Source of the DNA: Rhizobium sp. P40RR-XXII
Lineage (GTDB): Bacteria > Pseudomonadota > Alphaproteobacteria > Rhizobiales > Rhizobiaceae
Direction of reading: 5' to 3'
DNA length: 64,000 nt
Assembly: GCF_012641405.1 (NCBI RefSeq)
Contig: NZ_JABAII010000005.1
Location: 186,001 to 250,000, forward strand
This document shows positions 43,509 to 52,035 of this stretch, piece after piece (the first letter of the stretch is position 1; the number at the start of each line of letters is the position of its first letter). A program made the translations under genes and the position numbers. The notes under the pieces were generated by a model. The model made no database searches. It had not been told where the DNA came from and saw only the letters and a list, made by a program, of their open reading frames with translations.

Positions 43509-43731
43509 CGGTTGCAGATATCACGCAAATTCGGCGGCTCATGGCACCAGCGAGCCTTTTAGGGCACAGTTTTAACAAGAATGAATTGAAAATAAGCCGC
43601 GATTGACCGACCGGCTTGACCCAATATCCGATGTCAACGCAAGCTTTACAAATGCACGCTAAGCAGAACTTAGCGAACCGCCGGTCTTTCTATTTGGCAT
43701 ACTGGTTTTATTGCCGGCGCAGGGAATCATG
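43509..43731 (+). other. Leader region of the diguanylate cyclase gene
   Basis: Contains GCTAAG-CAGAA-CTTAGC (43658-43674) and the 19-bp block 43666-43684 shared with the tauA leader. GCCGG (43680-43684) can pair with CCGGC (43714-43718) just before the ribosome site AGGGA. Confidence 0.4.
43666..43684 (+). repeat. 19-bp repeat GAACTTAGCGAACCGCCGG, second copy
   Basis: Identical to 37155-37173 in the tauA leader. Same strand, both shortly upstream of a start codon. May be an RNA element or a protein-binding site. Confidence 0.6.
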
Positions 43732-45198
43732 ATGAACGCCCAGGATCTCAGCAGCATCGTTTTCGACCTGGCCCCCGTCGCCATGTGGCTGGAGGATTTC
43801 AGCGGCGTCAAGGAGCAGTTCGAACTCTGGCGCGCGGAAGGCGTGACGGACCTGCGCTCATATTTGCTTGCCGACGTACAGCGCGTCGCGGCTTGCTCGC
43901 AAAGGATCAAGCTGCTTGCCGTCAATGCCAAGACATTGGAACTCTTCGAGGCGCCGTCCTTCGAGGTGCTGGCCGGCGCAGTTTCCAGGGTGTTCCGGGA
44001 CGAGATGCTGCAAAGCCATGTGAACGAACTGGTCGCTCTCTGGGAGGGCAGGACCGAATTTTCCGGTACGGCGGTCAATTATTCGCTAGGCGGCAGAAGG
44101 CTCGATATCCAGCTTCGCGGCGTCATTCTGCCGGGGTATGAAACATCCTGGAGCAGATTGCTGCTGACCACGGAGGACGTGACGGCGCGCGAGGAAGCAA
44201 GGCGTCTGGAAGAGCGACAGCGCCGCTATGCGGAGGGCCTGTTCGAGCATTCTCCGGTGTCCCTATGGGTCGAGGACTTCAGCCGTATCAGGATTTTGCT
44301 CGACGAAATCCGTGATCGCGGCATCGTCGACTTTCAGGTATTTCTCGACGTGCATCCGGAATTCGTGCGGCAATGCATGAGCGAGATCAGCGTGCTCGAT
44401 GTCAATCAGGCGACGCTCGACCTCTTCTGTGCACCTGATCGCCAGACCCTGCACCACCGGATCGGCGAAGTGTTCCGCGACGACATGGAAAAACACTTTC
44501 GCGGCCAGCTGGTGGAATTGTGGAATGGTCGCCTATTCCATCAGCGCGAGGTACTGAACTATGCCCTCGACGGATCGGAGCGCCACGTTCTCCTGCAGTT
44601 TTCTGTTTTCCCCGGCTATGAGGACGACTGGTCACTTGTGCAAGTGGCACTCACCGACATTACCGCGCGCAAGAAGGCGGAAGCCTATCTCGAATATCTC
44701 GGCAAGCACGATGTGCTGACCAGGCTCTTCAACCGCGCCTTCTATATGGACGAACTCAACAGGCTGGAGCGCAAATCGCTTCGGCCGGTTTCGGCCATCA
44801 TCATCGATCTCAACAGCCTCAAGGAGGCCAACGACGAGAGCGGGCACGACGCCGGAGACGCGTTGCTGCGCCGGATGGGCGAAGTGCTGAACAGCGTCGT
44901 ATCCCTGCCGAACCATGCCGCCCGCATCGGCGGCGACGAATTTGCCATTCTCATGCCCGGCGCGGACGAGGTCACGGCTGCCGCGATGGTTGAAACGATC
45001 AACGAACTGCTGAAGATCAACAATCAGTTCTATTCCAGCGCGCCGCTCAGCATCTCCATCGGCGTTGCAACGAGCGAGCCCGGCGAGACCATGGAATCCA
45101 TGATCAAGCGCGCGGATCTCAGCATGTACGAGCAGAAGAAGGCTCACTACGCCGCTGCCGCCACCATGGGTGCCCATCAGGCAAAGCACGGCGCTTGA
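43732..45198 (+). CDS. Diguanylate cyclase with two tandem PAS-like sensor domains
   Basis: A 488-residue protein. Two similar sensor modules of about 160 residues are in tandem; each opens with a W(L/V)EDFS motif (WLEDFSGVK and WVEDFSRIR) and includes VNAKTLELF/VNQATLDLF, VFRDEM/VFRDDM and GYETSW/GYEDDW. A GGDEF domain follows (about residues 325-480): HDVLTRLFNRAFYM, IIDLNSLKEANDESGHDAGD, and the active-site loop RIGGDEFAILMPG. No EAL domain or membrane segment, so it should be a cytosolic c-di-GMP synthase. The ATG at 43732 has AGGGA 6 nt upstream; one at 43729 is possible. Confidence 0.93.
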   Translation: MNAQDLSSIVFDLAPVAMWLEDFSGVKEQFELWRAEGVTDLRSYLLADVQRVAACSQRIKLLAVNAKTLELFEAPSFEVLAGAVSRVFRDEMLQSHVNELVALWEGRTEFSGTAVNYSLGGRRLDIQLRGVILPGYETSWSRLLLTTEDVTAREEARRLEERQRRYAEGLFEHSPVSLWVEDFSRIRILLDEIRDRGIVDFQVFLDVHPEFVRQCMSEISVLDVNQATLDLFCAPDRQTLHHRIGEVFRDDMEKHFRGQLVELWNGRLFHQREVLNYALDGSERHVLLQFSVFPGYEDDWSLVQVALTDITARKKAEAYLEYLGKHDVLTRLFNRAFYMDELNRLERKSLRPVSAIIIDLNSLKEANDESGHDAGDALLRRMGEVLNSVVSLPNHAARIGGDEFAILMPGADEVTAAAMVETINELLKINNQFYSSAPLSISIGVATSEPGETMESMIKRADLSMYEQKKAHYAAAATMGAHQAKHGA

Positions 45199-45319
45199 AG
45201 CTTCCGGCACAGGAACTGATCCTGCAATCAATTGAAATTGCTGATCTTCATGCGCCCGATGAGCAGGAACAAAACCCGCGACATCTCATTTGGCCTTTGG
45301 GATAAGAGGGAGCCCTCCA

Positions 45320-46159
45320 ATGGAAGATCAAACGACCAATATTGTCGTCGCCACCCGGACTGCGCTCGACCAGGCCGCTGCGCTCGCGGTTCAATATGGC
45401 TTCTCGCTTCTCGGCGCGATCATTCTTCTGATCGGCGGCTGGATTCTCGCCGGCATTATCAGCCGCTCGGCCTACCGCGTCATCTCGCGCATTCGCGGCA
45501 TCGACGAAACCTTGGCAAGTTTCTTTCAGAACGTCCTGCACTACAGCCTGCTGATACTGGTCTTCATCACTGTTCTGGGGCAATTCGGTGTCCAGACTGC
45601 TTCCATCATCGCCGCTCTCGGCGCTGCCGGCCTGGCGATCGGCCTGGCATTGCAAGGCACGCTGCAGAATATCGCAGCCGGCATCATGCTGCTGATCCTG
45701 CGGCCATTCCGGGTCGGCGAATATATCGAGACGGCCAACGTCAAAGGCTACATCAAGGATATCGGGCTCTTTGCAACGGAGATGAAGACGGCTGACGGTC
45801 TCTATCTCATGGCGCCGAACTCCACGCTCTGGAATACTCCCATCATCAACTACAATCGCGAACCGGATCGCCGTCAGGAGTTGACCGTTGCCCTGGGCGA
45901 AAAGGTCGATGTCGACCTTGCCCGCAAGACCATACTCGACGTCCTGAAGGCGGATCAGCGCATCAGGAATGCACCCGCGCCTAAGGTCTATCTCGACGAT
46001 CTGGCAGTCGATCAGACCGTCTTAAACATCGAGTATTGGACGGTCACTGCGTCATGGACAGATGTTCGGCATGATGTCGTCTCAAGATTGAAGGCCCGAC
46101 TCACCGGACCAGACATCACGGTCAAGTCCCCCACCGAGCCGACTAGCCCAGCCGATTGA
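45320..46159 (+). CDS. MscS-family mechanosensitive ion channel
   Basis: A 279-residue channel from the ATG at 45320 (AGGGAG upstream). Three N-terminal membrane helices end with the pore helix IIAALGAAGLAIGLALQGTLQNIAAGIMLLILRPFRVGEYIE, the core MscS signature. The beta domain has the APNSTLWNTPIINYNR segment and the C-terminal cytoplasmic part closes with PDITVKSPTE. Length is that of E. coli MscS. It opens under hypo-osmotic stress to release solutes. Confidence 0.95.
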   Translation: MEDQTTNIVVATRTALDQAAALAVQYGFSLLGAIILLIGGWILAGIISRSAYRVISRIRGIDETLASFFQNVLHYSLLILVFITVLGQFGVQTASIIAALGAAGLAIGLALQGTLQNIAAGIMLLILRPFRVGEYIETANVKGYIKDIGLFATEMKTADGLYLMAPNSTLWNTPIINYNREPDRRQELTVALGEKVDVDLARKTILDVLKADQRIRNAPAPKVYLDDLAVDQTVLNIEYWTVTASWTDVRHDVVSRLKARLTGPDITVKSPTEPTSPAD

Positions 46160-46175
46160 CACGCATCGTACCAAG

Positions 46176-46190
46176 CCTGCCGCCGGCAGG
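46176..46190. terminator. Hairpin CCTGCC-GCC-GGCAGG between convergent genes
   Basis: A 6-bp stem with 3-nt loop, 17 bases past the mscS stop. Possible shared terminator, no U-tract. Confidence 0.35.
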
Positions 46191-46319
46191 GAGCTGAACC
46201 AGCGACAGGCTTCGCGAGGCCATAACACCTCGGGCAAGATTGATCTCTTGCTCGCTTTAAACTTCCATGAATGGCATTTGTTCCGCGCTTTACCCGGCTG
46301 AGGATTGACCGGCGTCACC

Positions 46320-46982
46320 CTACCATTTGATGCGGTAGTCGACGCGCAGGTTGCCGGCCGGCGTCAAAGTCTCCAGATTTGCAAAGGAAGCCGAAAACTT
46401 GAGATTCGGCGCCAACGGCTGCTGAAACGAGACCGTGCTGGAAAAGACGCTGCCCGCATCCTTCAGATTACCGATTGCGGACAGCGAGGTTCCCGTCCAC
46501 GGAACGGCGACGGTGACGGCCTGTGTCGCGGTAATGGAATCCGCCGCGTTTCGCGATCCCGCGTAATTCAGGTTCAGGGAGCGGGATGTGCTCATATCCA
46601 GGTTTTCGGATACCGTCCAGCTCCGCGAGCGTTCGAAGCATAGGGTTCCCGTGCTGTTCAGAGTATCGACCCTCAAGGCGACTTCGCGACGCCATACGGT
46701 CGAAAAGCGCCTGTGATCGTCGATCGCTGTGCCCCACAGCGTCGCCAAGCTGCTGCTGCGCAGGATCGCGCCGCTCGTGGCGCTACCCAAGCCGAGATCC
46801 ATGCCCGCGCTGACGTCCCAGGCCATCGGCAGCCGAAAGCCAAGCGTCGTCTTATATGCTCGCGGTGCGACCTTGACGGGCGACCAGATCATCAGATCGC
46901 TGGCTTTGGACACCTGCGGCACGCTGACACTCGCAAGAAGACCAAGAACGCCCCGAAGGACGCGTTTTGACTTGAAGCCCAT
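46320..46982 (-). CDS. Hypothetical secreted, probably outer-membrane beta-barrel protein
   Basis: About 220 residues from the ATG at 46980-46982. A basic N-terminus (MGFKSKR) and a hydrophobic stretch to about VSKA form a signal peptide. The mature part has alternating hydrophobic/polar strands, many Ser/Thr and a C-terminal RVDYRIKW with a terminal aromatic residue, the pattern that the BAM complex recognises in outer-membrane proteins. I do not recognise a named family. The ribosome site is weak, and it is convergent with mscS. Confidence 0.6.
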   Translation of the reverse strand: MGFKSKRVLRGVLGLLASVSVPQVSKASDLMIWSPVKVAPRAYKTTLGFRLPMAWDVSAGMDLGLGSATSGAILRSSSLATLWGTAIDDHRRFSTVWRREVALRVDTLNSTGTLCFERSRSWTVSENLDMSTSRSLNLNYAGSRNAADSITATQAVTVAVPWTGTSLSAIGNLKDAGSVFSSTVSFQQPLAPNLKFSASFANLETLTPAGNLRVDYRIKW

Positions 46983-47489
46983 GCTAAAGCCCGAATTTTC
47001 TGTGCCCGGACGCGACGATGTCCAGGGCGCACTAAGACAACAGCCAGACACGGAGCAATGCCGCGTTCTGGCCTCGGATTGATTTTGTTCGGTTAAGCGC
47101 CAGCGGAACGCGGCGCATCGGAGCCAATGTAAAACGGCGTCCGATCGAAAGGCATGACGCCGCTCCCAATCAAGCAGCACCCTTCGCAGAAAAGACTCCC
47201 ATCCGAGGCCGCGCTTGTAAACCCCTCGAACCAATGTTTTTTGCTGCGTTGCACACATGTCGCACCTGCGACGTCGCTGCACGAAAGCGACATCACCGCG
47301 AATGGCCTGAAAAACCGGCCTTCCCCGGCAAGCCATGCTTTCAATGATGGATAATCACATTCGCGCGATCGGATGCCGGGCTGCGATCAAGCGCCGGCGA
47401 GGCAGCGAAGCGGCAACCACCACTCACGCGACTCCTGTCCTGACAACATGATGGATATCGGATAGCTTTCCTTACGAAAGGAAACATTA
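46983..47489. other. 507-base gap without a supported gene
   Basis: Between the divergent outer-membrane-like gene and the RNA-ligase gene. It should contain both promoters. Only a weak 7-bp dyad ATGTCGC/GCGACAT (47257-47293) stands out. Confidence 0.4.
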
Positions 47490-48014
47490 TTGCGCATCCC
47501 GCCTATCATCGTCACCGCACGCGTTCATCCCAAAGATCTCGCTCCCTTCAATCGCCTTCGCGAGGAGAACTTCCCCGCCGAAAGCAATTTTCTTGAGGCG
47601 CATGTGACGATCTTCCACCATCTTCCGGGTCAGCATCTCGCACGCGTGCGGGAGCTAGTGGCAGAGCACGTAGGGAGTCGTGAGGCACCGGCGGCCGTCG
47701 TGAGTGGCGTGCGCCACCTCGGCGCGGGCGTCGCATTTGCAATCGACAGTCCCGGCCTGCTCGAACTGCGTGCTGAAATGATGAAGCTGTTCGGATCTTG
47801 GCCGGGGCCACAGGATCTGCAGAAATGGCGCCCGCATATCACCATCCAGAATAAGGCGCAGAGAGCCAAGGCGGATGCGCTCTTCTTCCGACTGCGAGAG
47901 GGGTTTGAACAGCGGCCGATCAGGATTACCGGAATTGATCTCGCAAGCTATCTCGGCGGCCCGTGGCGGCATGAAGCCACAGTGCCGTTCAGATGCACTA
48001 TCGAACGCAGATAG
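47490..48014 (+). CDS. 2'-5' RNA ligase/cyclic phosphodiesterase superfamily protein
   Basis: A 174-residue 2H phosphoesterase. The two catalytic HxT motifs are AHVTIF (His38, Thr40) and PHITIQ (His116, Thr118), spaced as usual. It uses a TTG start with AAAGGA 7 nt upstream. Members act on 2',3'-cyclic phosphates or 2'-5' linkages in RNA; the cellular substrate here is unknown. It stands alone, convergent with the LysR gene. Confidence 0.88.
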   Translation: MRIPPIIVTARVHPKDLAPFNRLREENFPAESNFLEAHVTIFHHLPGQHLARVRELVAEHVGSREAPAAVVSGVRHLGAGVAFAIDSPGLLELRAEMMKLFGSWPGPQDLQKWRPHITIQNKAQRAKADALFFRLREGFEQRPIRITGIDLASYLGGPWRHEATVPFRCTIERR

Positions 48015-48030
48015 AATCTGTACGATATCA

Positions 48031-48939
48031 TCAAGCCTGCGTTTGCGGCGTGACCTCGCTCAGCAGCCAATCCTGAAACAATGTCGCAGTCTCGTTCGTC
48101 TGCTTCTTTTCCGGCATGACGACGTAGTAGCTGTTCTCGGTCGGCATCGGTAGATCGAACAGCGGCAGAAGCGTACCGGCTTTGAGTTCATCCTCGATCA
48201 GATAAGTCGGCAGAAGCGCGACGCCGAGCCCGGCAATGGCCGCGGCGATGATCATGGAAAACTGATCGAAGCGCGCGCCGGGATAGGCGTTGTCGGCCGG
48301 CAGCCCCTGCAGATCGAACCATTGCGCCCAGAGCTTCGGACGGGTCGTCAGATGCAGCAGCGGGGCTCCTGATAGTTCCTCCGGCGAGACAAGACCCAGC
48401 CGTCCGGCAAGCTCGCGGCTGGCAACGGGCAGAACGGTCTCGTTGCAAAGAAAGGTCGCCACAGCGCCGGCCCAGGCCGGCAGGCCGTAGTGAATGGCAA
48501 GATCGAAATTGTCCTCGTCAAAGCTGAAAGGCTTGGAGCGCGATTCCACCGTGACGGCAACATCGCGATGCTCGTCAAGGAATCGGCCGAGACGGGGCAC
48601 CAGCCAGCGCGTGCCGAAGGTCGGCAAGGTCGCGACTTTCAGCGACAATTTCATCTGACCGGCGGCAACGGCGCCGATCATCAGCCGCTCCGAGCGCAGC
48701 AGCAGATCCTTCACCTCCGGCAACAGCCGAAGCCCGGCTTCGGATAGCACGACGCGCTGGCGGACACGCTCGAACAGCTTCAGGCCCGTCTGCTGCTCCA
48801 GATCGCTGATCTGCCGGCTGACGGCGCTTTGGGTCAGGTTCAGCTCTTCGGCCGCGCGCGAAAAATTCTGGTGCCGCGCAGCGCATTCGAACGCCTGCAG
48901 ATTGACGATATCAGGGATGAGGCGTCGGCGCATGATCAT
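48031..48939 (-). CDS. LysR family regulator (GcvA-like), divergent from the lysine catabolic genes
   Basis: A 302-residue LysR regulator. The helix-turn-helix is LQAFECAARHQNFSRAAEELNLTQSAVSRQISDLEQQTGLKLFERV. The effector domain follows the GcvA group: LPTFGTRWLVPRLGRFLDEHRDVAVTVESR, DNFDLAIHYG, IAGLGVALLPTYLIEDEL. The start is the ATG at 48937-48939 or 48931-48933. It is transcribed away from hglS with a 104-base shared region, so control of lysine/2-oxoadipate breakdown is the natural inference. Confidence 0.9.
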   Translation of the reverse strand: MIMRRRLIPDIVNLQAFECAARHQNFSRAAEELNLTQSAVSRQISDLEQQTGLKLFERVRQRVVLSEAGLRLLPEVKDLLLRSERLMIGAVAAGQMKLSLKVATLPTFGTRWLVPRLGRFLDEHRDVAVTVESRSKPFSFDEDNFDLAIHYGLPAWAGAVATFLCNETVLPVASRELAGRLGLVSPEELSGAPLLHLTTRPKLWAQWFDLQGLPADNAYPGARFDQFSMIIAAAIAGLGVALLPTYLIEDELKAGTLLPLFDLPMPTENSYYVVMPEKKQTNETATLFQDWLLSEVTPQTQA

Positions 48940-49043
48940 TCCATTTTCGCATCAAGTTAGAATTCCCTCTCACAAGACTGGCTGCCAAACAAGAGATATC
49001 CTGCCAAATAGGAATGATATAGCCTTTCAGGAAGAGATCGCAC

Positions 49044-50438
49044 ATGAAGCCTGATCACGTCTCGACCAGCGATATTCGCAGCGCCTTTTCGGCCGCCATG
49101 TCGGCGATGTATCGCGAAGAAGTTCCCGCCTATGGCACGCTCATGGAACTGGTCGCTCGCGTCAACGACGAAACGCTGGCAGCAAACCCAAAGCTGAAGG
49201 AACGCCTTGAGGCGACCGATTATCTCGATCGCATCTCCGAGGAGCGGCACGGCGCCATCCGTCTCGGCACCGCGGCAGAGCTTGCGATGATGGCGCGCGT
49301 CTTCGCGGTCATGGGCATGTATCCGGTCGGCTATTACGATCTTTCGACCGCCGGCGTGCCGGTCCATTCGACGGCATTCCGGCCGGTCGGCGACGCGCAA
49401 TTGAAGCGCAATCCCTTCCGCGTCTTTACTTCGCTGCTGCGACTCGACCTCATCGCAGATGAAGAGCTGCGCAAGGCCGCCGCGGATATTCTCGCACAGC
49501 GCCGGATCTTCGCGGACGGCGCCGTTGCGCTCACAGAGAAAGCCGAACGCGATGGCGGGCTGAACATGGCCGATGCCAGCCGGTTCGTCGACGAAGTGCT
49601 GGAAACCTTCCGCTGGCATGACGAAGCCAATGTCGATGCCGCCATGTATCACCGCCTCCACGATGCCCACCGCCTGATCGCCGATGTCGTGTCGTTCAAG
49701 GGGCCGCACATCAACCATCTGACGCCGCGCACCCTGGATATCGACCGGGTGCAGGCGCTGATGCCCGATTACGACATCGCACCGAAAGCGGTCGTCGAAG
49801 GGCCGCCGACGCGCTCCTGCCCGATCCTGTTGCGCCAGACTTCGTTCAAGGCGCTCGAGGAGCCCGTCTCTTTCCGCAACGCCGATGGCGTCTGGGAAGC
49901 CGGCTCGCACACGGCCCGCTTCGGCGAGATCGAGCAGCGCGGCATTGCGCTGACGCCGAAAGGCCGTGCGCTCTATGACAGGCTGCTGGATCAATCGCGC
50001 AAGATCGTGCGCCCGGCAGTAGATGGATCGAATGCGCGCGACTATGAAGCCGCGCTCGCTCAGAGCTTTGCTGAATTCCCGGATGACTGGGCGGCAATCC
50101 GCGCCGAAGGCCTCGGCTACTTCACCTATTCGTTGACAGCCAAGGGCATAACAGCCGCGACGAGCCATGGAGACATCGATGCGCTGATCGGCCAAGGGCT
50201 CGTTCAGTTCGACCCGATCGTCTACGAGGATTTCCTTCCCGTCAGTGCTGCCGGCATCTTCCAATCCAATCTCGGTGACGGCGCGCAGCAGGAATTCGTT
50301 GCCAGCCCGAACCAGCAGCGCTTCGAAGCTGATCTCGGCATGAAGGTGCTGAACGAATTCGACCATTATGCCGGCATTGAACAGGCATCGATCGACGCCT
50401 GCCTGCGGGCATTATCCAAACAAGACGCCGCCGACTGA
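49044..50438 (+). CDS. hglS: 2-oxoadipate dioxygenase/decarboxylase (HglS, DUF1338 family)
   Basis: A 464-residue non-haem Fe(II) enzyme of the former DUF1338 group. Metal and substrate residues are visible in ERHGAIRLGT (His69 and Arg73, matching His70 and Arg74 of Pseudomonas HglS), GPHINHLTPR (His225) and ARFGEIEQRG (Glu295). HglS converts 2-oxoadipate with oxygen to D-2-hydroxyglutarate and CO2. AGGAAGAG precedes the ATG at 49044. It heads the plus-strand lysine cluster: the aldehyde dehydrogenase starts 59 bases downstream. Confidence 0.92.
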   Translation: MKPDHVSTSDIRSAFSAAMSAMYREEVPAYGTLMELVARVNDETLAANPKLKERLEATDYLDRISEERHGAIRLGTAAELAMMARVFAVMGMYPVGYYDLSTAGVPVHSTAFRPVGDAQLKRNPFRVFTSLLRLDLIADEELRKAAADILAQRRIFADGAVALTEKAERDGGLNMADASRFVDEVLETFRWHDEANVDAAMYHRLHDAHRLIADVVSFKGPHINHLTPRTLDIDRVQALMPDYDIAPKAVVEGPPTRSCPILLRQTSFKALEEPVSFRNADGVWEAGSHTARFGEIEQRGIALTPKGRALYDRLLDQSRKIVRPAVDGSNARDYEAALAQSFAEFPDDWAAIRAEGLGYFTYSLTAKGITAATSHGDIDALIGQGLVQFDPIVYEDFLPVSAAGIFQSNLGDGAQQEFVASPNQQRFEADLGMKVLNEFDHYAGIEQASIDACLRALSKQDAAD

Positions 50439-50497
50439 GGTGATGCGGCAATAAAAGCCGCGCGCCATCCGGATCAAGACAAGTGGAGTTTCAAACG

Positions 50498-52030
50498 ATG
50501 AACATCGCAGCCAAGACCCCTTCCGTTGCAGCCGAAGCTGCCGCCATTCTCGAAAAGCTCGGCGTCGACAAAGCGCTCTACACGCAAGGCGATATGCCCT
50601 CCTACTCCCCGGTCACCGGCGAGAAGATCGGCAGCCTCAAGACCGTTTCGGCCGAGGAAGCGGCAAAGAAAATCGAGAAGGCGCATGCCGCATTCCGCGC
50701 CTGGCGCCTCGTGCCGGCCCCGAAGCGCGGCGAACTGGTGCGCCTGCTGGGCGAAGAGCTGCGTGCAGCCAAGGACGATCTCGGCCGCCTCGTCTCGATC
50801 GAAGCCGGCAAGATTCGCTCCGAAGGCCTCGGTGAAGTGCAAGAAATGATCGACATCTGCGATTTCGCCGTCGGCCTTTCCCGCCAGCTCTACGGCCTGA
50901 CGATCGCGACCGAACGTCCCGGCCATCGCATGATGGAAACCTGGCATCCGCTCGGTGTCGTCGGCATCATCTCGGCCTTCAACTTCCCGGTCGCGGTCTG
51001 GTCATGGAACGCAGCACTGGCGCTGATCTGCGGCGACGCCGTCATCTGGAAGCCATCGGAAAAGACGCCGCTGACGGCGCTCGCCTCGCAGGCGATCCTC
51101 GATCGCGCGCTTGCCCGTTTCGGCGACGCGCCGGAAGGCCTGTCGCAAGTGCTGATCGGCGATCGCGCGATCGGCGAAATCCTCGTCGATCACCCGAAGG
51201 TGCCGCTCGTTTCGGCGACCGGTTCGACCCGTATGGGCCGTGAGGTCGGACCGCGGCTCGCCAAGCGCTTTGCCCGTGCCATTCTCGAACTCGGCGGCAA
51301 CAATGCCGGTATCGTCTGCCCGTCGGCCGATCTCGACATGGCGCTGCGCGCCATCGCCTTCGGCGCCATGGGCACGGCCGGCCAGCGCTGCACGACGCTG
51401 CGCCGCCTCTTCGTCCACAGAAGCGTCTATGACCAGCTCGTGCCGCGGCTGAAGAAGGCCTATCAGAGCGTCTCGGTCGGCGATCCCCTGCACTCCTCTG
51501 CGCTGGTCGGCCCGCTGATCGACAAGGCGGCGTTCGACGGCATGCAGAAGGCGATTGCCGAGGCCAAAGCTCACGGCGGCTCCGTCACGGGCGGCGAGCG
51601 GATCGATGTCGGCCATGCCGACGGCTATTACGTGAAGCCGGCGCTGGTGGAAATGCCGAAGCAGGCAGGCCCGGTCTTCGAAGAAACCTTCGCGCCTATC
51701 CTCTACGTCATGCCCTATGACGATTTCGACGCCGTCATCGACGAGCACAATGCCGTTGCCGCCGGCCTCTCGTCTTCGATCTTCACGCGCGACATGCAGG
51801 AATCCGAGCGCTTCCTTGCGGCAGACGGATCGGATTGCGGCATCGCCAACGTCAATATCGGCACGTCTGGCGCTGAAATCGGCGGTGCATTCGGCGGCGA
51901 GAAGGAAACCGGCGGCGGCCGCGAATCCGGCTCCGACGCCTGGAGGGCCTACATGCGCCGGGCGACCAATACCGTGAACTACTCCAAGGCCCTGCCGCTG
52001 GCGCAGGGCGTCTCCTTCGACATCGAGTAA
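50498..52030 (+). CDS. amaB: L-aminoadipate-semialdehyde (piperideine-6-carboxylate) dehydrogenase
   Basis: A 510-residue aldehyde dehydrogenase from the ATG at 50498. The catalytic Glu264 lies in LELGGNNAGIV and the nucleophile Cys298 in GTAGQRCTTLRRLFVH, both typical of the ALDH7/AmaB group. GFGG-like C-terminal glycine-rich motifs (GGAFGGEKETGGGRESGSDAW) also match. It oxidises the semialdehyde/P6C derived from lysine to 2-aminoadipate with NAD(P)+. Its stop is 5 bases before the aminotransferase start. Confidence 0.92.
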   Translation: MNIAAKTPSVAAEAAAILEKLGVDKALYTQGDMPSYSPVTGEKIGSLKTVSAEEAAKKIEKAHAAFRAWRLVPAPKRGELVRLLGEELRAAKDDLGRLVSIEAGKIRSEGLGEVQEMIDICDFAVGLSRQLYGLTIATERPGHRMMETWHPLGVVGIISAFNFPVAVWSWNAALALICGDAVIWKPSEKTPLTALASQAILDRALARFGDAPEGLSQVLIGDRAIGEILVDHPKVPLVSATGSTRMGREVGPRLAKRFARAILELGGNNAGIVCPSADLDMALRAIAFGAMGTAGQRCTTLRRLFVHRSVYDQLVPRLKKAYQSVSVGDPLHSSALVGPLIDKAAFDGMQKAIAEAKAHGGSVTGGERIDVGHADGYYVKPALVEMPKQAGPVFEETFAPILYVMPYDDFDAVIDEHNAVAAGLSSSIFTRDMQESERFLAADGSDCGIANVNIGTSGAEIGGAFGGEKETGGGRESGSDAWRAYMRRATNTVNYSKALPLAQGVSFDIE

Positions 52031-52035
52031 GCTCC

